NCBI GenBank assembly: GCA_045602025.1
Contig: JAZSAT010000043.1
Location: 1-19,667, forward strand
DNA: 19,667 bases
Direction: 5' to 3'
From: RGIG5579 sp045602025
Lineage (GTDB): Bacteria; Bacillota; Clostridia; Oscillospirales; SIG627
Below are positions 8,534 through 16,092 of this stretch, piece by piece. Position numbers and translations under genes: made by a program. The notes beneath the pieces are model-generated. The model was not told the DNA's origin and searched no databases. It worked only from the letters and a program-made list of their open reading frames with translations. The first letter of the stretch is position 1, and every line of letters starts with the position of its first letter.

Positions 8534-8953
8534 TCACTTTTTAAATTCTTTTTGAAATGTATTACCGCACTGTCTGCAGCGAATATTGAATTTTCCGACT
8601 TTTCGAGGCATACGGATCGGTGCCTTGCAATGAGGACAATGGAAAAAGCGAGTAGTCTTACGGTCACGGATCCGAACCTTTAAGCGGCAGAATGTCCCCC
8701 GGCACTTTTGAGAAAAGCGATACCATTCTGCATTCTCTTTTTGTCTCTTTACAATGTTTTTTGACAGCATTCTATAAAAGACAACAACGCAAAGAATAAG
8801 ACCAAGAACATACAGAATAATACTACCAAAGAACAGGTTTAATACCGCTTCTATTAACCACACCACAATTAAAAATTGGTTCAGGGAATCGTTTCCGTAG
8901 CGACCGTACATAAACCGCGAAAATGCCAGGTTCAATTTTGTAAAAAAACTCAT
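8534..8953 (-). CDS. Small membrane protein with C-terminal zinc ribbon, function unknown
   Basis: I do not recognise a named family. The 139-residue product has two adjacent hydrophobic helices near 27-62 (a probable hairpin), then a basic linker with an extra Cys pair (84, 89), then a four-cysteine zinc ribbon (CPHC at 106-109 and CRQC at 126-129) with a Lys-rich tail. By charge, the ribbon is expected on the cytoplasmic side. The start overlaps the stop of the metallopeptidase gene (ATGA) and is preceded by GGAGGAG inside that gene, so it is co-transcribed and probably coupled with it. It is the last gene of the yhbY operon. The ribbon might bind nucleic acid or a protein partner, but nothing in the sequence decides this. 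Confidence 0.8.
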   Translation of the reverse strand: MSFFTKLNLAFSRFMYGRYGNDSLNQFLIVVWLIEAVLNLFFGSIILYVLGLILCVVVFYRMLSKNIVKRQKENAEWYRFSQKCRGTFCRLKVRIRDRKTTRFFHCPHCKAPIRMPRKVGKFNIRCRQCGNTFQKEFKK

Positions 8954-9675
8954 TGTCTCCTCCTTCCACCCGTTACTACCGCAAGAAGACGCAAAAACTG
9001 CATCAAGGAAACCGCAAGAGCAGCAACATAGGTCATTGCAGCAGCACGCAAGGTCTTTCTTGCGCCGTAAAGCTCATCTTCATCCAAAAGCATTCCATTT
9101 TCAATTGCATTGAGCGCTCTTGAAGAAGCATTAAATTCCGTAGGCAAAGTAACAAGCTGAAAAATCACGCAAAGGCTATAGCAAAAAACGCCAAAAAGAG
9201 CGATCTCATAACCAAAGGAAAACTCCATTGTAAAATTGAGAATAAGACCGATAAAAATCAAGGGCATTGATAGACGCGAGCCGATATTGGTAATCGGTAC
9301 AATGGCAGAACGGATCCTGATCGGAGCGTAGTTTTCCGCGTGCTGAACAGCATGACCCGCCTCATGCGCTGCAACACCAATGGCAGCGGTTGAGGTAGAA
9401 TCGTACACGGAATCCGAAAGATAAATCGTTTTGTCCTTCGGATTAAAGTGATCTGTCAAATTCCCGCCGGTTCTTGCAATCTTAACATCCGAGACACCGG
9501 CATCGGTCAACACACGGTGGGCAGCTTCTGCACCGGTAATACCGCGGCGAGAAAACTGTTTTGCATATTTTTGAAAGGTAGAATTTACCCGTGCAGATGC
9601 AATCATTGCAAAAACAGATGCAAGTATAATAAATAAATAACCGTAAACTTCAAAATAATATAAAATGAGCTCCAT
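8950..9675 (-). CDS. yugP: Zinc metallopeptidase, YugP family (membrane-anchored)
   Basis: Membrane-associated putative zinc metalloprotease. The 241-residue protein begins with a membrane segment near 5-27, then a soluble domain with HEAGH at 104-108 (two His zinc ligands and the catalytic Glu) in the wider family pattern AAHEAGHAVQHAE, two hydrophobic segments near 130-180, the conserved LPTEFNASSRA stretch, and a final hydrophobic segment. This matches the Bacillus YugP/Zn_peptidase_2 family, whose substrate is not established as far as I know. The start has AAGGAG seven bases upstream. It sits between yhbY (9-base gap) and the zinc-ribbon membrane protein (4-base overlap). Confidence 0.9.
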   Translation of the reverse strand: MELILYYFEVYGYLFIILASVFAMIASARVNSTFQKYAKQFSRRGITGAEAAHRVLTDAGVSDVKIARTGGNLTDHFNPKDKTIYLSDSVYDSTSTAAIGVAAHEAGHAVQHAENYAPIRIRSAIVPITNIGSRLSMPLIFIGLILNFTMEFSFGYEIALFGVFCYSLCVIFQLVTLPTEFNASSRALNAIENGMLLDEDELYGARKTLRAAAMTYVAALAVSLMQFLRLLAVVTGGRRRQ

Positions 9676-9683
9676 AAAACTCC

Positions 9684-9980
9684 TTATTTGGGAAGAATAA
9701 TTTTAGGGTTCTTTTTGCTTTTCTTATAAAGAACAAATTTGCTTCCAATTGCCTGAACACCTTCACATCCGATTATTTCACAGATGGCATCCGATACTTC
9801 TCTGGGAGAAAGATCGGCATTCTCAAGAACGGAAACTTTAATTAATTCATTCTTCTCAAGTCCTTCTCTGATCTGTGTTAAAAAAGTATCGTCTTCATAC
9901 CCGGCTTTCCCTACCTGATATTTGGCGGGAAGTGCATTTGCAAGTCCGCGAAGATACGCTCTTTGTTTTCCTGTCAGCAT
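9684..9980 (-). CDS. yhbY: YhbY-type RNA-binding protein (CRM domain), ribosome-associated
   Basis: Stand-alone CRM-domain protein of 98 residues, the usual length. It begins LTGKQRAYLRGLANAL and carries the QVGKAGY segment, which corresponds to the family's GxxG-like RNA-contact loop, and ends with the strand region GSKFVLYKKS. E. coli YhbY associates with pre-50S ribosomal particles, so a role in large-subunit assembly is likely by homology. AAGGAG precedes the ATG. It is the first gene of a minus-strand operon driven by the promoter at 10019-10047. Confidence 0.93.
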   Translation of the reverse strand: MLTGKQRAYLRGLANALPAKYQVGKAGYEDDTFLTQIREGLEKNELIKVSVLENADLSPREVSDAICEIIGCEGVQAIGSKFVLYKKSKKNPKIILPK

Positions 9981-10018
9981 TTTTATCTCCTTACATCATA
10001 TTATGATCTTGAAACAAT

Positions 10019-10047
10019 ATTCTATCCTTATTCCCCTTTTTTGTCAA
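10019..10047 (-). promoter_or_regulatory. Sigma-A-type promoter for the yhbY operon
   Basis: Read on the minus strand: TTGACA (10047-10042), a 17-base spacer, then TAGAAT (10024-10019). The start of transcription would fall about 30 bases before the yhbY ATG, leaving a short leader with AAGGAG. It is back-to-back with the plus-strand promoter at 10056-10084. Confidence 0.85.
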
Positions 10048-10055
10048 TGTTACCC

Positions 10056-10084
10056 TTTACTTTTTAATTTTATAGCGGTATAAT
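10056..10084 (+). promoter_or_regulatory. Sigma-A-type promoter for the ABC transporter gene
   Basis: TTTACT (10056-10061), a 17-base spacer, then a perfect TATAAT (10079-10084). Transcription would begin near 10091, giving a leader of about 80 bases that contains the hairpin at 10111-10146. The -35 is a moderate match only, so strength may depend on other factors. Confidence 0.7.
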
Positions 10085-10110
10085 GAACCGAAGTTAAACT
10101 GTGTTTTCAT

Positions 10111-10146
10111 TCATAACCGGTTAAAAATTCTCGGTTATGATTTTTT
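10111..10146 (+). terminator. Terminator-like hairpin in the ABC transporter leader (possible attenuator)
   Basis: TCATAACCG (10111-10119) pairs perfectly with CGGTTATGA (10132-10140) over a 12-base loop, followed by TTTTTT at 10141-10146: the layout of an intrinsic terminator. It lies after the promoter and 25 bases before the transporter ATG, where it would block the gene unless bypassed. The same inverted repeat could instead be a DNA operator, with half-site centres about 21 bp apart. No antiterminator helix or known riboswitch aptamer is evident in the roughly 20 bases upstream. Confidence 0.65.
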
Positions 10147-10170
10147 CATAAAAATTTAAAGAGGAAAATT

Positions 10171-13164
10171 ATGTTAAAACTGAAAAACATTAAAAAGGAT
10201 TATCTTTCTTCAAGTGACAAGGTTGAGGCACTGAAGGGCGTAACTCTCTCATTCCGAAAAAATGAGTTTGTCTCTATCCTCGGACCTTCCGGATGCGGAA
10301 AAACAACACTTCTTAATATTATCGGCGGTCTCGACCATTACACCTCTGGAGATCTTGTGATCCGCGGAAAAAGTACAAAAGATTTTCACGATTCCGATTG
10401 GGATTCCTATCGAAATCACTCGATCGGCTTTGTGTTTCAAAGCTATAACCTGATCCCTCACCAAAGCATTTTATCTAATGTTGAGCTTGCACTCACCCTC
10501 TCCGGTGTTTCTAAAGCCGAGAGAAGAAAGCGTGCCAAAGAAGCCCTGGAAAAAGTCGGCCTGAAGGGTCAAATGAAAAAGCGGCCCAATCAGTTATCCG
10601 GTGGCCAAATGCAGCGTGTTGCCATTGCACGCGCTCTCGTTAACGACCCGGAAATTCTGCTTGCGGATGAACCAACGGGCGCATTGGATACCACCACAAG
10701 TGTACAGATCATAGAGCTTTTAAAAGAAATTTCTATGGATAAGCTTGTAATTATGGTGACCCATAACCCCGATCTTGCAGAAGAATACTCCACACGAATT
10801 ATAAAGCTTCTTGACGGCGAAGTTATCGACGATTCCGACCCCTACGAAGGATCAAACGAGATTTACTACAACAAGGGTAAAAAGAAAAGAGAAAAAAAGC
10901 CTTCTATGTCTCTTTTCACCGCCCTTTCTCTCTCTACCAACAACCTGATGACAAAAAAAGGCAGAACGCTTCTGACCTCTTTTGCTGGCTCTATCGGTAT
11001 TATCGGTATTGCGCTGATCCTGTCTCTTTCTAACGGCATTAACGCCTATATCAACAGTGTGCAGGAAGAAACTCTTTCCAGCTACCCCATTACCATTCAA
11101 GCGGAAAGCGTCGATATGTCAGCCTTGATGACAACGCTGATGGGAATTCGTCAGGAAGATGAAAAAAACCGCCACGAGCTTGACGCTGTCTATTCCTCAA
11201 GTGTTATGCACGAAATGGTAAATTCCCTCAACAGTGCACAGGTACAGACTAATAACCTTACACTCTTTAAAGAGTTTTTGGACTCTGATGAAGAGATCCG
11301 AGAATACATTTCCAACATTCAGTATTCTTATGATCTGAAAATGAACATTTTCACAAAAGATGCCAATGGAAAGATCATTAAAAGTGATATGGAAGAGATG
11401 ATGAATGCCGTATTCGACGGAATGGGCTTTGGATCTGAATCGCTTGCAACCATGTCATCTTCAAACCAAGCTCAAAGCTTTGGATTTGGCTCCATTTCCC
11501 TTTGGCAGGAAATGCTTCCCGGAGAAGGCGGCAAGGGTATCAGTCCGATTATGGAAGAGCAGTATGACCTTCTCTATGGCAACTGGCCAAAAGAATACAA
11601 CGAAGTTGTTTTGGTCGTTGACAAAAACAACGAGATCAGCGATGCTGTTCTTTGCGGACTTGGTCTGAAAACCACCGACGAGATCGTCTCCGAAATGAAA
11701 GCTTCTCAAAAGGGTGAAGTACTTGATACAACAAAAAGGTCCTGGTCATATGAAGATATTTGCAAAAAGGAATTCAAGGTATTTCTTCCAAGTGAGCTTT
11801 ATCAGGAAAATGCTACCGGAAACTTTACTCTACTGACCGAAACTGAAAACGGCGTTGATTTTCTTTACAAGGGCGAAAAAGGCGTTGATCTGAAAATCAG
11901 CGGTATTATCCGTATCAAAGAGGATGTGAATTCAAATCTTTTGACCGGTGCCCTTGGCTACAGCCCCGATCTGACTACGCATCTGCTTGAAAAAATCAAA
12001 GAAAACGATCTGATCAAAAGGCAAAAAGCTTCCCCTGAGCAAGATATCCTCCTCGGTCTGCCTTTCTTGCCCGAAGATTATGAAGAGCCTGATAACGAAA
12101 AGAAGATCTCCGATTTTACTTCTTATGTTAACAGTCTTGATATTGAAAAAGCTGCCGAGATTTACACCGAGATCGCCTCAATTCCCGCAAAGGAATATAT
12201 AGATTCGACCGTCGATAACCAAATTGGAAATCTCAGTCGTCAAGAAATTGAAGCAATGGTAATTCAAAACCTTTCCGAAGGGGAAAAAGCAGATGTAGAT
12301 ACCTCTTACATTAAGGATTATATTTCTAAAATGAGCGACGAAGAGCTTTATGGTAATGTAAGAGTAGCAATGGAAAAAGCAATCGCAGAACAATATGCTG
12401 CAGAAGTGAAAAAGAATCTTTCAGCTATCCCCTCTATGCAGCTGGCAGCAATTTTGAAAGACTCCCTTTCAAAGCCTGCAGAACAAGGCGGCTACAGCAA
12501 AGAGCAGCTTGTAAGCTTTTATGACACCTTTATGCCTCCTGTATACTCGGAAAGCACCTTGGAAAAGAATTTAAATCTCCTTGGAGCCGTAAACAAAGAA
12601 AGCCCCAATGTGATCAATATCTATACTGATACCTTTGAAAACAAGGACAGCATTGCCGACTGTATCCGCGATTACAACAGCGAAAAGGATGAAGACGATA
12701 AGATCGAATATACAGATATTGCAGCCATGATGATGAGCGGCATTGCCACCATCATCAATGCGATCTCATATGTTCTGATTGCTTTTGTTTCCATCTCCCT
12801 TGTGGTTTCCTCCATTATGATCGGAATTATTACCTATATTTCTGTTTTGGAAAGAACCAAAGAGATCGGCATTCTGCGCGCCATCGGTGCTTCCAAAAAG
12901 GATATCTCCCGTGTATTTAATGCAGAAAGCATTATCGAAGGCTTTGCTGCAGGAATTCTTGGTATCGGAATCACACTGCTTCTTATCATTCCGATCAACA
13001 TGATCATTCGCCACCTGACCGGAATCCAAACCTTAGGTGCACAGCTTCCTCCCAGCGGTTATGTTTTGATTCTGATCAGCGTCCTTTTGTCATTTATCGC
13101 AGGCCTTGTTCCTGCGAAGATCGCTGCAAAAAAGGATCCCGTGGAAGCACTCAGAACCGAATAA
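10171..13164 (+). CDS. ABC transporter, fused ATPase-permease of MacB/FtsX type
   Basis: Single 997-residue chain. The N-terminal LolD/MacB-like ATPase (1 to about 225) has Walker A GPSGCGKT at 38-45, Q-loop in FVFQSYN, signature LSGGQ at 142-146, Walker B LLADE with Asp166-Glu167, and switch His198. The permease part has four membrane segments (about 266-290, 865-890, 925-950, 965-990), an FtsX-like core with ERTKEIGILRAIGASK, and the typical ending KDPVEALRTE. About 565 residues between the first two segments form a large extracytoplasmic domain. Such type VII systems export or extract peptides and lipoproteins, or transmit force across the envelope, rather than import. Ribosome site GAGG lies six bases upstream. 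No two-component system, adaptor or peptide gene is adjacent, so the substrate is unknown. Confidence 0.92.
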   Translation: MLKLKNIKKDYLSSSDKVEALKGVTLSFRKNEFVSILGPSGCGKTTLLNIIGGLDHYTSGDLVIRGKSTKDFHDSDWDSYRNHSIGFVFQSYNLIPHQSILSNVELALTLSGVSKAERRKRAKEALEKVGLKGQMKKRPNQLSGGQMQRVAIARALVNDPEILLADEPTGALDTTTSVQIIELLKEISMDKLVIMVTHNPDLAEEYSTRIIKLLDGEVIDDSDPYEGSNEIYYNKGKKKREKKPSMSLFTALSLSTNNLMTKKGRTLLTSFAGSIGIIGIALILSLSNGINAYINSVQEETLSSYPITIQAESVDMSALMTTLMGIRQEDEKNRHELDAVYSSSVMHEMVNSLNSAQVQTNNLTLFKEFLDSDEEIREYISNIQYSYDLKMNIFTKDANGKIIKSDMEEMMNAVFDGMGFGSESLATMSSSNQAQSFGFGSISLWQEMLPGEGGKGISPIMEEQYDLLYGNWPKEYNEVVLVVDKNNEISDAVLCGLGLKTTDEIVSEMKASQKGEVLDTTKRSWSYEDICKKEFKVFLPSELYQENATGNFTLLTETENGVDFLYKGEKGVDLKISGIIRIKEDVNSNLLTGALGYSPDLTTHLLEKIKENDLIKRQKASPEQDILLGLPFLPEDYEEPDNEKKISDFTSYVNSLDIEKAAEIYTEIASIPAKEYIDSTVDNQIGNLSRQEIEAMVIQNLSEGEKADVDTSYIKDYISKMSDEELYGNVRVAMEKAIAEQYAAEVKKNLSAIPSMQLAAILKDSLSKPAEQGGYSKEQLVSFYDTFMPPVYSESTLEKNLNLLGAVNKESPNVINIYTDTFENKDSIADCIRDYNSEKDEDDKIEYTDIAAMMMSGIATIINAISYVLIAFVSISLVVSSIMIGIITYISVLERTKEIGILRAIGASKKDISRVFNAESIIEGFAAGILGIGITLLLIIPINMIIRHLTGIQTLGAQLPPSGYVLILISVLLSFIAGLVPAKIAAKKDPVEALRTE

Positions 13165-13186
13165 AACAAAATCACTCAGACCAACG

Positions 13187-13218
13187 AAAAAGAATCCTCT
13201 TATCATGAGGATTCTTTT
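13187..13218 (+). terminator. Intrinsic terminator after the ABC transporter gene
   Basis: AGAATCCTC (13191-13199) pairs with GAGGATTCT (13207-13215) around a 7-base loop, with flanking A4 and T tracts that lengthen the stem and give a short U run. It separates the transporter from the darA promoter. Confidence 0.88.
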
Positions 13219-13260
13219 ATATTTTGACGAAAAAAACGAGATTTTTTTGCTACTTTTATT

Positions 13261-13289
13261 TTGACAAACAGCTTTATCTATGATATAAT
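13261..13289 (+). promoter_or_regulatory. Consensus sigma-A promoter for the darA-holB-murA-ricT cluster
   Basis: Perfect TTGACA (13261-13266), a 17-base spacer and perfect TATAAT (13284-13289), with A/T-rich DNA upstream. Transcription would start near 13296, giving a leader of about 50 bases before darA. It is the strongest-looking promoter in the window. Confidence 0.92.
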
Positions 13290-13344
13290 TATTATCGTAT
13301 AACTATACACTTTATCACTTTACTTTCAAAGGGGGTTATTCCTT

Positions 13345-13668
13345 ATGAAAATGATTTTCGCAATTGTCAACAATGATGATGCGAACGAAGTAATGAAAGC
13401 TCTGAACAAGGAACAGATCTTCGTTACGAAGCTTGCGTCTACCGGCGGTTTTCTTTCAAAGGGTAATACAACCTTTATTTCCGGCGTGGAAGACAATTTG
13501 GTTGATAAGACCATTGCAGTAATCAAGGAACACTCCAAAAGAAGAACACAGATCATGCCTGTAGATTATGCACAGTATAACCCCGGTATGACCGCATATC
13601 CCGTTGAAATCACGGTAGGTGGTGCCACTGTCTTCGTGTTGGATGTAGAACGCTTCGAAAAGCTGTAA
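13345..13668 (+). CDS. darA: Cyclic di-AMP receptor DarA (PII-like, YaaQ/PstA family)
   Basis: Trimeric PII-like cytosolic protein that binds c-di-AMP; its downstream partner is not firmly known. The 107-residue product matches the family's length and shows the characteristic STGGFLSKGNTTFISGVED block (about 32-50), which forms much of the nucleotide site, followed by the long loop region and the EITVGGATVFVLDVERFEKL ending with the family's VGGATVF pattern. AAAGGGGG stands nine bases before the ATG. In Bacillus the gene (yaaQ) lies just before yaaR, holB and ricT; here holB follows after 4 bases, so the cluster is conserved except that yaaR is missing. Confidence 0.95.
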   Translation: MKMIFAIVNNDDANEVMKALNKEQIFVTKLASTGGFLSKGNTTFISGVEDNLVDKTIAVIKEHSKRRTQIMPVDYAQYNPGMTAYPVEITVGGATVFVLDVERFEKL

Positions 13669-13672
13669 GGTT

Positions 13673-14674
13673 ATGCCGCTTCCAATTATAGAAAATAAAT
13701 CTCTTTTAAACTCGTTTTTCACCGCAATCAGACAGAACCGTGTTGCCGGTTGCTATATTATCGAGGGTATGGAAGGCACCGGAAAGCTTACCATTTCGCG
13801 CTATATTGCCGCTGCCCTGTGCTGTCCTCAACCTCAGCAAGATGCCACTCCTTGTCTTGCTTGTCGCAGTTGCAAAAACATTCTCATCGGAAACCATGTG
13901 GATGTCATTGAGCTTCGTCCGGAGGAAGAAGGAAAAAACATTACGGTTTCTCAAGTAAGAGAGATGCTTCGCTGTGCCCACAACTCTACTACAGAAAGCG
14001 ATTGGCGCATTTTCATCATTGAAGACAGCCAAAATATGAAAAAAGAAGCTCAAAACGCACTGCTGAAAAGCATTGAAGAGCCCGGTAAAAACACCGTATT
14101 TTTTCTCCTCACTACCGACAAAACAAAGCTCCTTCCCACAGTAAGAAGCCGCGCTGTTTTTTTGCGTACTGATCTTTTAAGTGACGAAATCCTCCGCCCG
14201 CTTCTTTTAAAAGAGGGCGTAAGTGAAACTGTGCTGGAAGAAGTGATCCTTCTTTCCGGTGGCTCTTTCGGAAAAGCTCTTCAAATCTCGAAAGATACGG
14301 CAAGTCTTTCTATGAGAGAAAGAACACTTTCTTACTTTGAAGCAATTATGAACGGCGCAGGATTTACAAAGCTTTGTTTGATCTGCCCTCCTGCAACGAT
14401 GACAAGAAGAGACCTTGTGCTGTTTTTAATTCTCGTGAAAAGCGCACTTCGTGATTTGATCTGCACAAGAGAAAACCCCGATTGCAAAAGCGAGTTTTTC
14501 ACATCAAAGCAATTTCTTTTTGATCTTTCAAGCATTATTTCCCTATCGGAAGCTGTTAAGCTCTTTGCGTTTTGCGACAAGCTACTTCATTCTTCCGAGC
14601 AAAATGTCAATCTCTTTTCCGCATTATCCGGATTTCATCTGATTGCACAAAACCTAACAAAAAGCGATTCTTAA
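13673..14674 (+). CDS. holB: DNA polymerase III delta' subunit HolB (clamp loader)
   Basis: Part of the clamp-loader complex that opens the beta sliding clamp. The 333-residue product has a P-loop-like GMEGTGK at about 32-38, a zinc module with cysteines at 61, 64 and 67 plus one of 50/51, an IIEDSQNMKKEAQNALLKSIEEP stretch (sensor/SRC-region neighbours of AAA+ delta'), and TVRSRAVFL. In the last motif the family's SRC triad reads SRA; the arginine finger is kept. The start is only two bases after a GTAAGG, so initiation probably depends on coupling to darA, four bases upstream. Followed by a 104-base gap to murA in which I see no clear promoter or terminator. Confidence 0.93.
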   Translation: MPLPIIENKSLLNSFFTAIRQNRVAGCYIIEGMEGTGKLTISRYIAAALCCPQPQQDATPCLACRSCKNILIGNHVDVIELRPEEEGKNITVSQVREMLRCAHNSTTESDWRIFIIEDSQNMKKEAQNALLKSIEEPGKNTVFFLLTTDKTKLLPTVRSRAVFLRTDLLSDEILRPLLLKEGVSETVLEEVILLSGGSFGKALQISKDTASLSMRERTLSYFEAIMNGAGFTKLCLICPPATMTRRDLVLFLILVKSALRDLICTRENPDCKSEFFTSKQFLFDLSSIISLSEAVKLFAFCDKLLHSSEQNVNLFSALSGFHLIAQNLTKSDS

Positions 14675-14778
14675 GGAACACGTTTTTACTTTTTCACATA
14701 AAATGGTCTTGTAAACTTTTATTACTCCACCTTGCAAGCCTATCTTTAGTAACATTTGAAAGGATCTACCTTTTCACT

Positions 14779-16083
14779 ATGGATATCAACAAAGGAAAAA
14801 TCATTATCTCCGGCGGAAAGCCCCTCAAGGGCGAAATCCCCGTCTCCGGCATGAAAAATGCTGCCGTTGCCATTGTTCTTTCTACCATTCTGACCGAAGA
14901 TAAATGTATCATTGAAAATTTACCCGATATCTCCGATGTCAATGTCTCTTTGCAGATTTTGGAGTCCATCGGCGTAAAGGTAACAAAGCTTGACCGTAAC
15001 ACAGTTGAAATCGATTCCAGCTTTGTTTCTCCCGGCATTGCCCCCTATGACCTTGTTAATAAAATGCGCGCTTCCTACTATCTGATCGGCGCAGAGCTTG
15101 GAAGATTCGGAAGAGCGTTTGTCGGTCTTCCCGGCGGATGTGATTTTGGGGTGCGTCCCATTGACCAGCACATCAAAGGCTTTGAAGCTTTGGGATGTGA
15201 TGTAAAGCTGGACGGTGGATACATAGAAGCTACCGCAAAAGACGGTGTGCTGAAAGGCTCTTCTGTCTATATGGATGTTGTAACCGTTGGTGGTACTATC
15301 AATGTAATGCTTGCCGCTGTAAAGGCAGAGGGCGTTACTATTATCGAAAATGCCGCTCATGAGCCACATATCGTAGATACTGCAAACTTTCTCAATGCCT
15401 GCGGTGCTGACATCAGCGGTGCAGGAACCGATGTGATTAAGATCCGCGGTGTAAAAAAGCTTCACGGCGTTACTTATACCATCATCCCCGATATGATCGA
15501 AGCAGGCACCTTTATGATCTTAGCTGCCGCCACGAAGGGAGATCTCCGTATCACCAATGTAATTCCGAAGCACCTTGATTCCGTCACAGCAAAGCTTTGT
15601 GAAATGGGTGTTGAAGTAATTGAAGAAGGGGATGCAATTGTCGTTCGAAGAGGCGATGTGCCACTGAACAAAGTGAATGTCAAAACCCTTCCCTATCCCG
15701 GTTTCCCAACAGATATGAACCCGCAAATGTGTGTCCTTCTTTGTCTTGCCAACGGTCTTTCCAGACTGACGGAAAGTGTATGGGAATCCCGCTTCCGTTA
15801 TGTAGAGGAATTAAAGCGTATGGGAGCAAAAATCAACATTAACGGAAGATGCGCAGAAGTGGAAGGCATTCCCGAGCTTACAGGTGCAAGTGTACGCGCT
15901 GTCGATCTTCGAGCCGGCTGTGCAATGGTAATCGCCGGTCTTGCAGCAAAAGGTACCACGCAGATCGAAGAAATTTATCATATTTTCCGCGGATACGAAG
16001 ACCTGATCGGTAAGCTCCAAAAAATTGGTGCTGATATTAAAGTCGTATATCCCAAAAAAATCGAATTCTCTGATTACGAATAA
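14779..16083 (+). CDS. murA: UDP-N-acetylglucosamine 1-carboxyvinyltransferase MurA
   Basis: First committed enzyme of peptidoglycan precursor synthesis: transfers enolpyruvate from PEP to UDP-GlcNAc in the cytoplasm. The 434-residue product is full length and shows SGMKNAAV (Lys26-Asn27, substrate contacts), LPGGCDFGVRPIDQHIKG with Cys121 equivalent to the catalytic Cys115 of E. coli (so fosfomycin sensitivity is expected), PGFPTDMNPQ, and DLRAGCAMVIAGLAA. The ATG at 14779 is chosen because MurA homology begins there; the frame runs upstream to 14572 but that part reads through the holB 3' end and the gap. The nearest SD-like sequence (AAAGGA, about 14759) is unusually far, so translation may be modest. 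Clostridia often have two MurA paralogues; which one this is cannot be told. Confidence 0.95.
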   Translation: MDINKGKIIISGGKPLKGEIPVSGMKNAAVAIVLSTILTEDKCIIENLPDISDVNVSLQILESIGVKVTKLDRNTVEIDSSFVSPGIAPYDLVNKMRASYYLIGAELGRFGRAFVGLPGGCDFGVRPIDQHIKGFEALGCDVKLDGGYIEATAKDGVLKGSSVYMDVVTVGGTINVMLAAVKAEGVTIIENAAHEPHIVDTANFLNACGADISGAGTDVIKIRGVKKLHGVTYTIIPDMIEAGTFMILAAATKGDLRITNVIPKHLDSVTAKLCEMGVEVIEEGDAIVVRRGDVPLNKVNVKTLPYPGFPTDMNPQMCVLLCLANGLSRLTESVWESRFRYVEELKRMGAKININGRCAEVEGIPELTGASVRAVDLRAGCAMVIAGLAAKGTTQIEEIYHIFRGYEDLIGKLQKIGADIKVVYPKKIEFSDYE

Positions 16084-16092
16084 AGGAATCCA

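Noticed and set aside
14572..14778. Extended MurA with about 69 extra N-terminal residues
   Set aside because: The extension overlaps the holB 3' end in another frame and has no similarity to MurA, which begins at 14779.
14920..15465. 181-residue antisense open frame inside murA
   Set aside because: Its composition and position are explained by the murA codons on the opposite strand; no motif or start signal.
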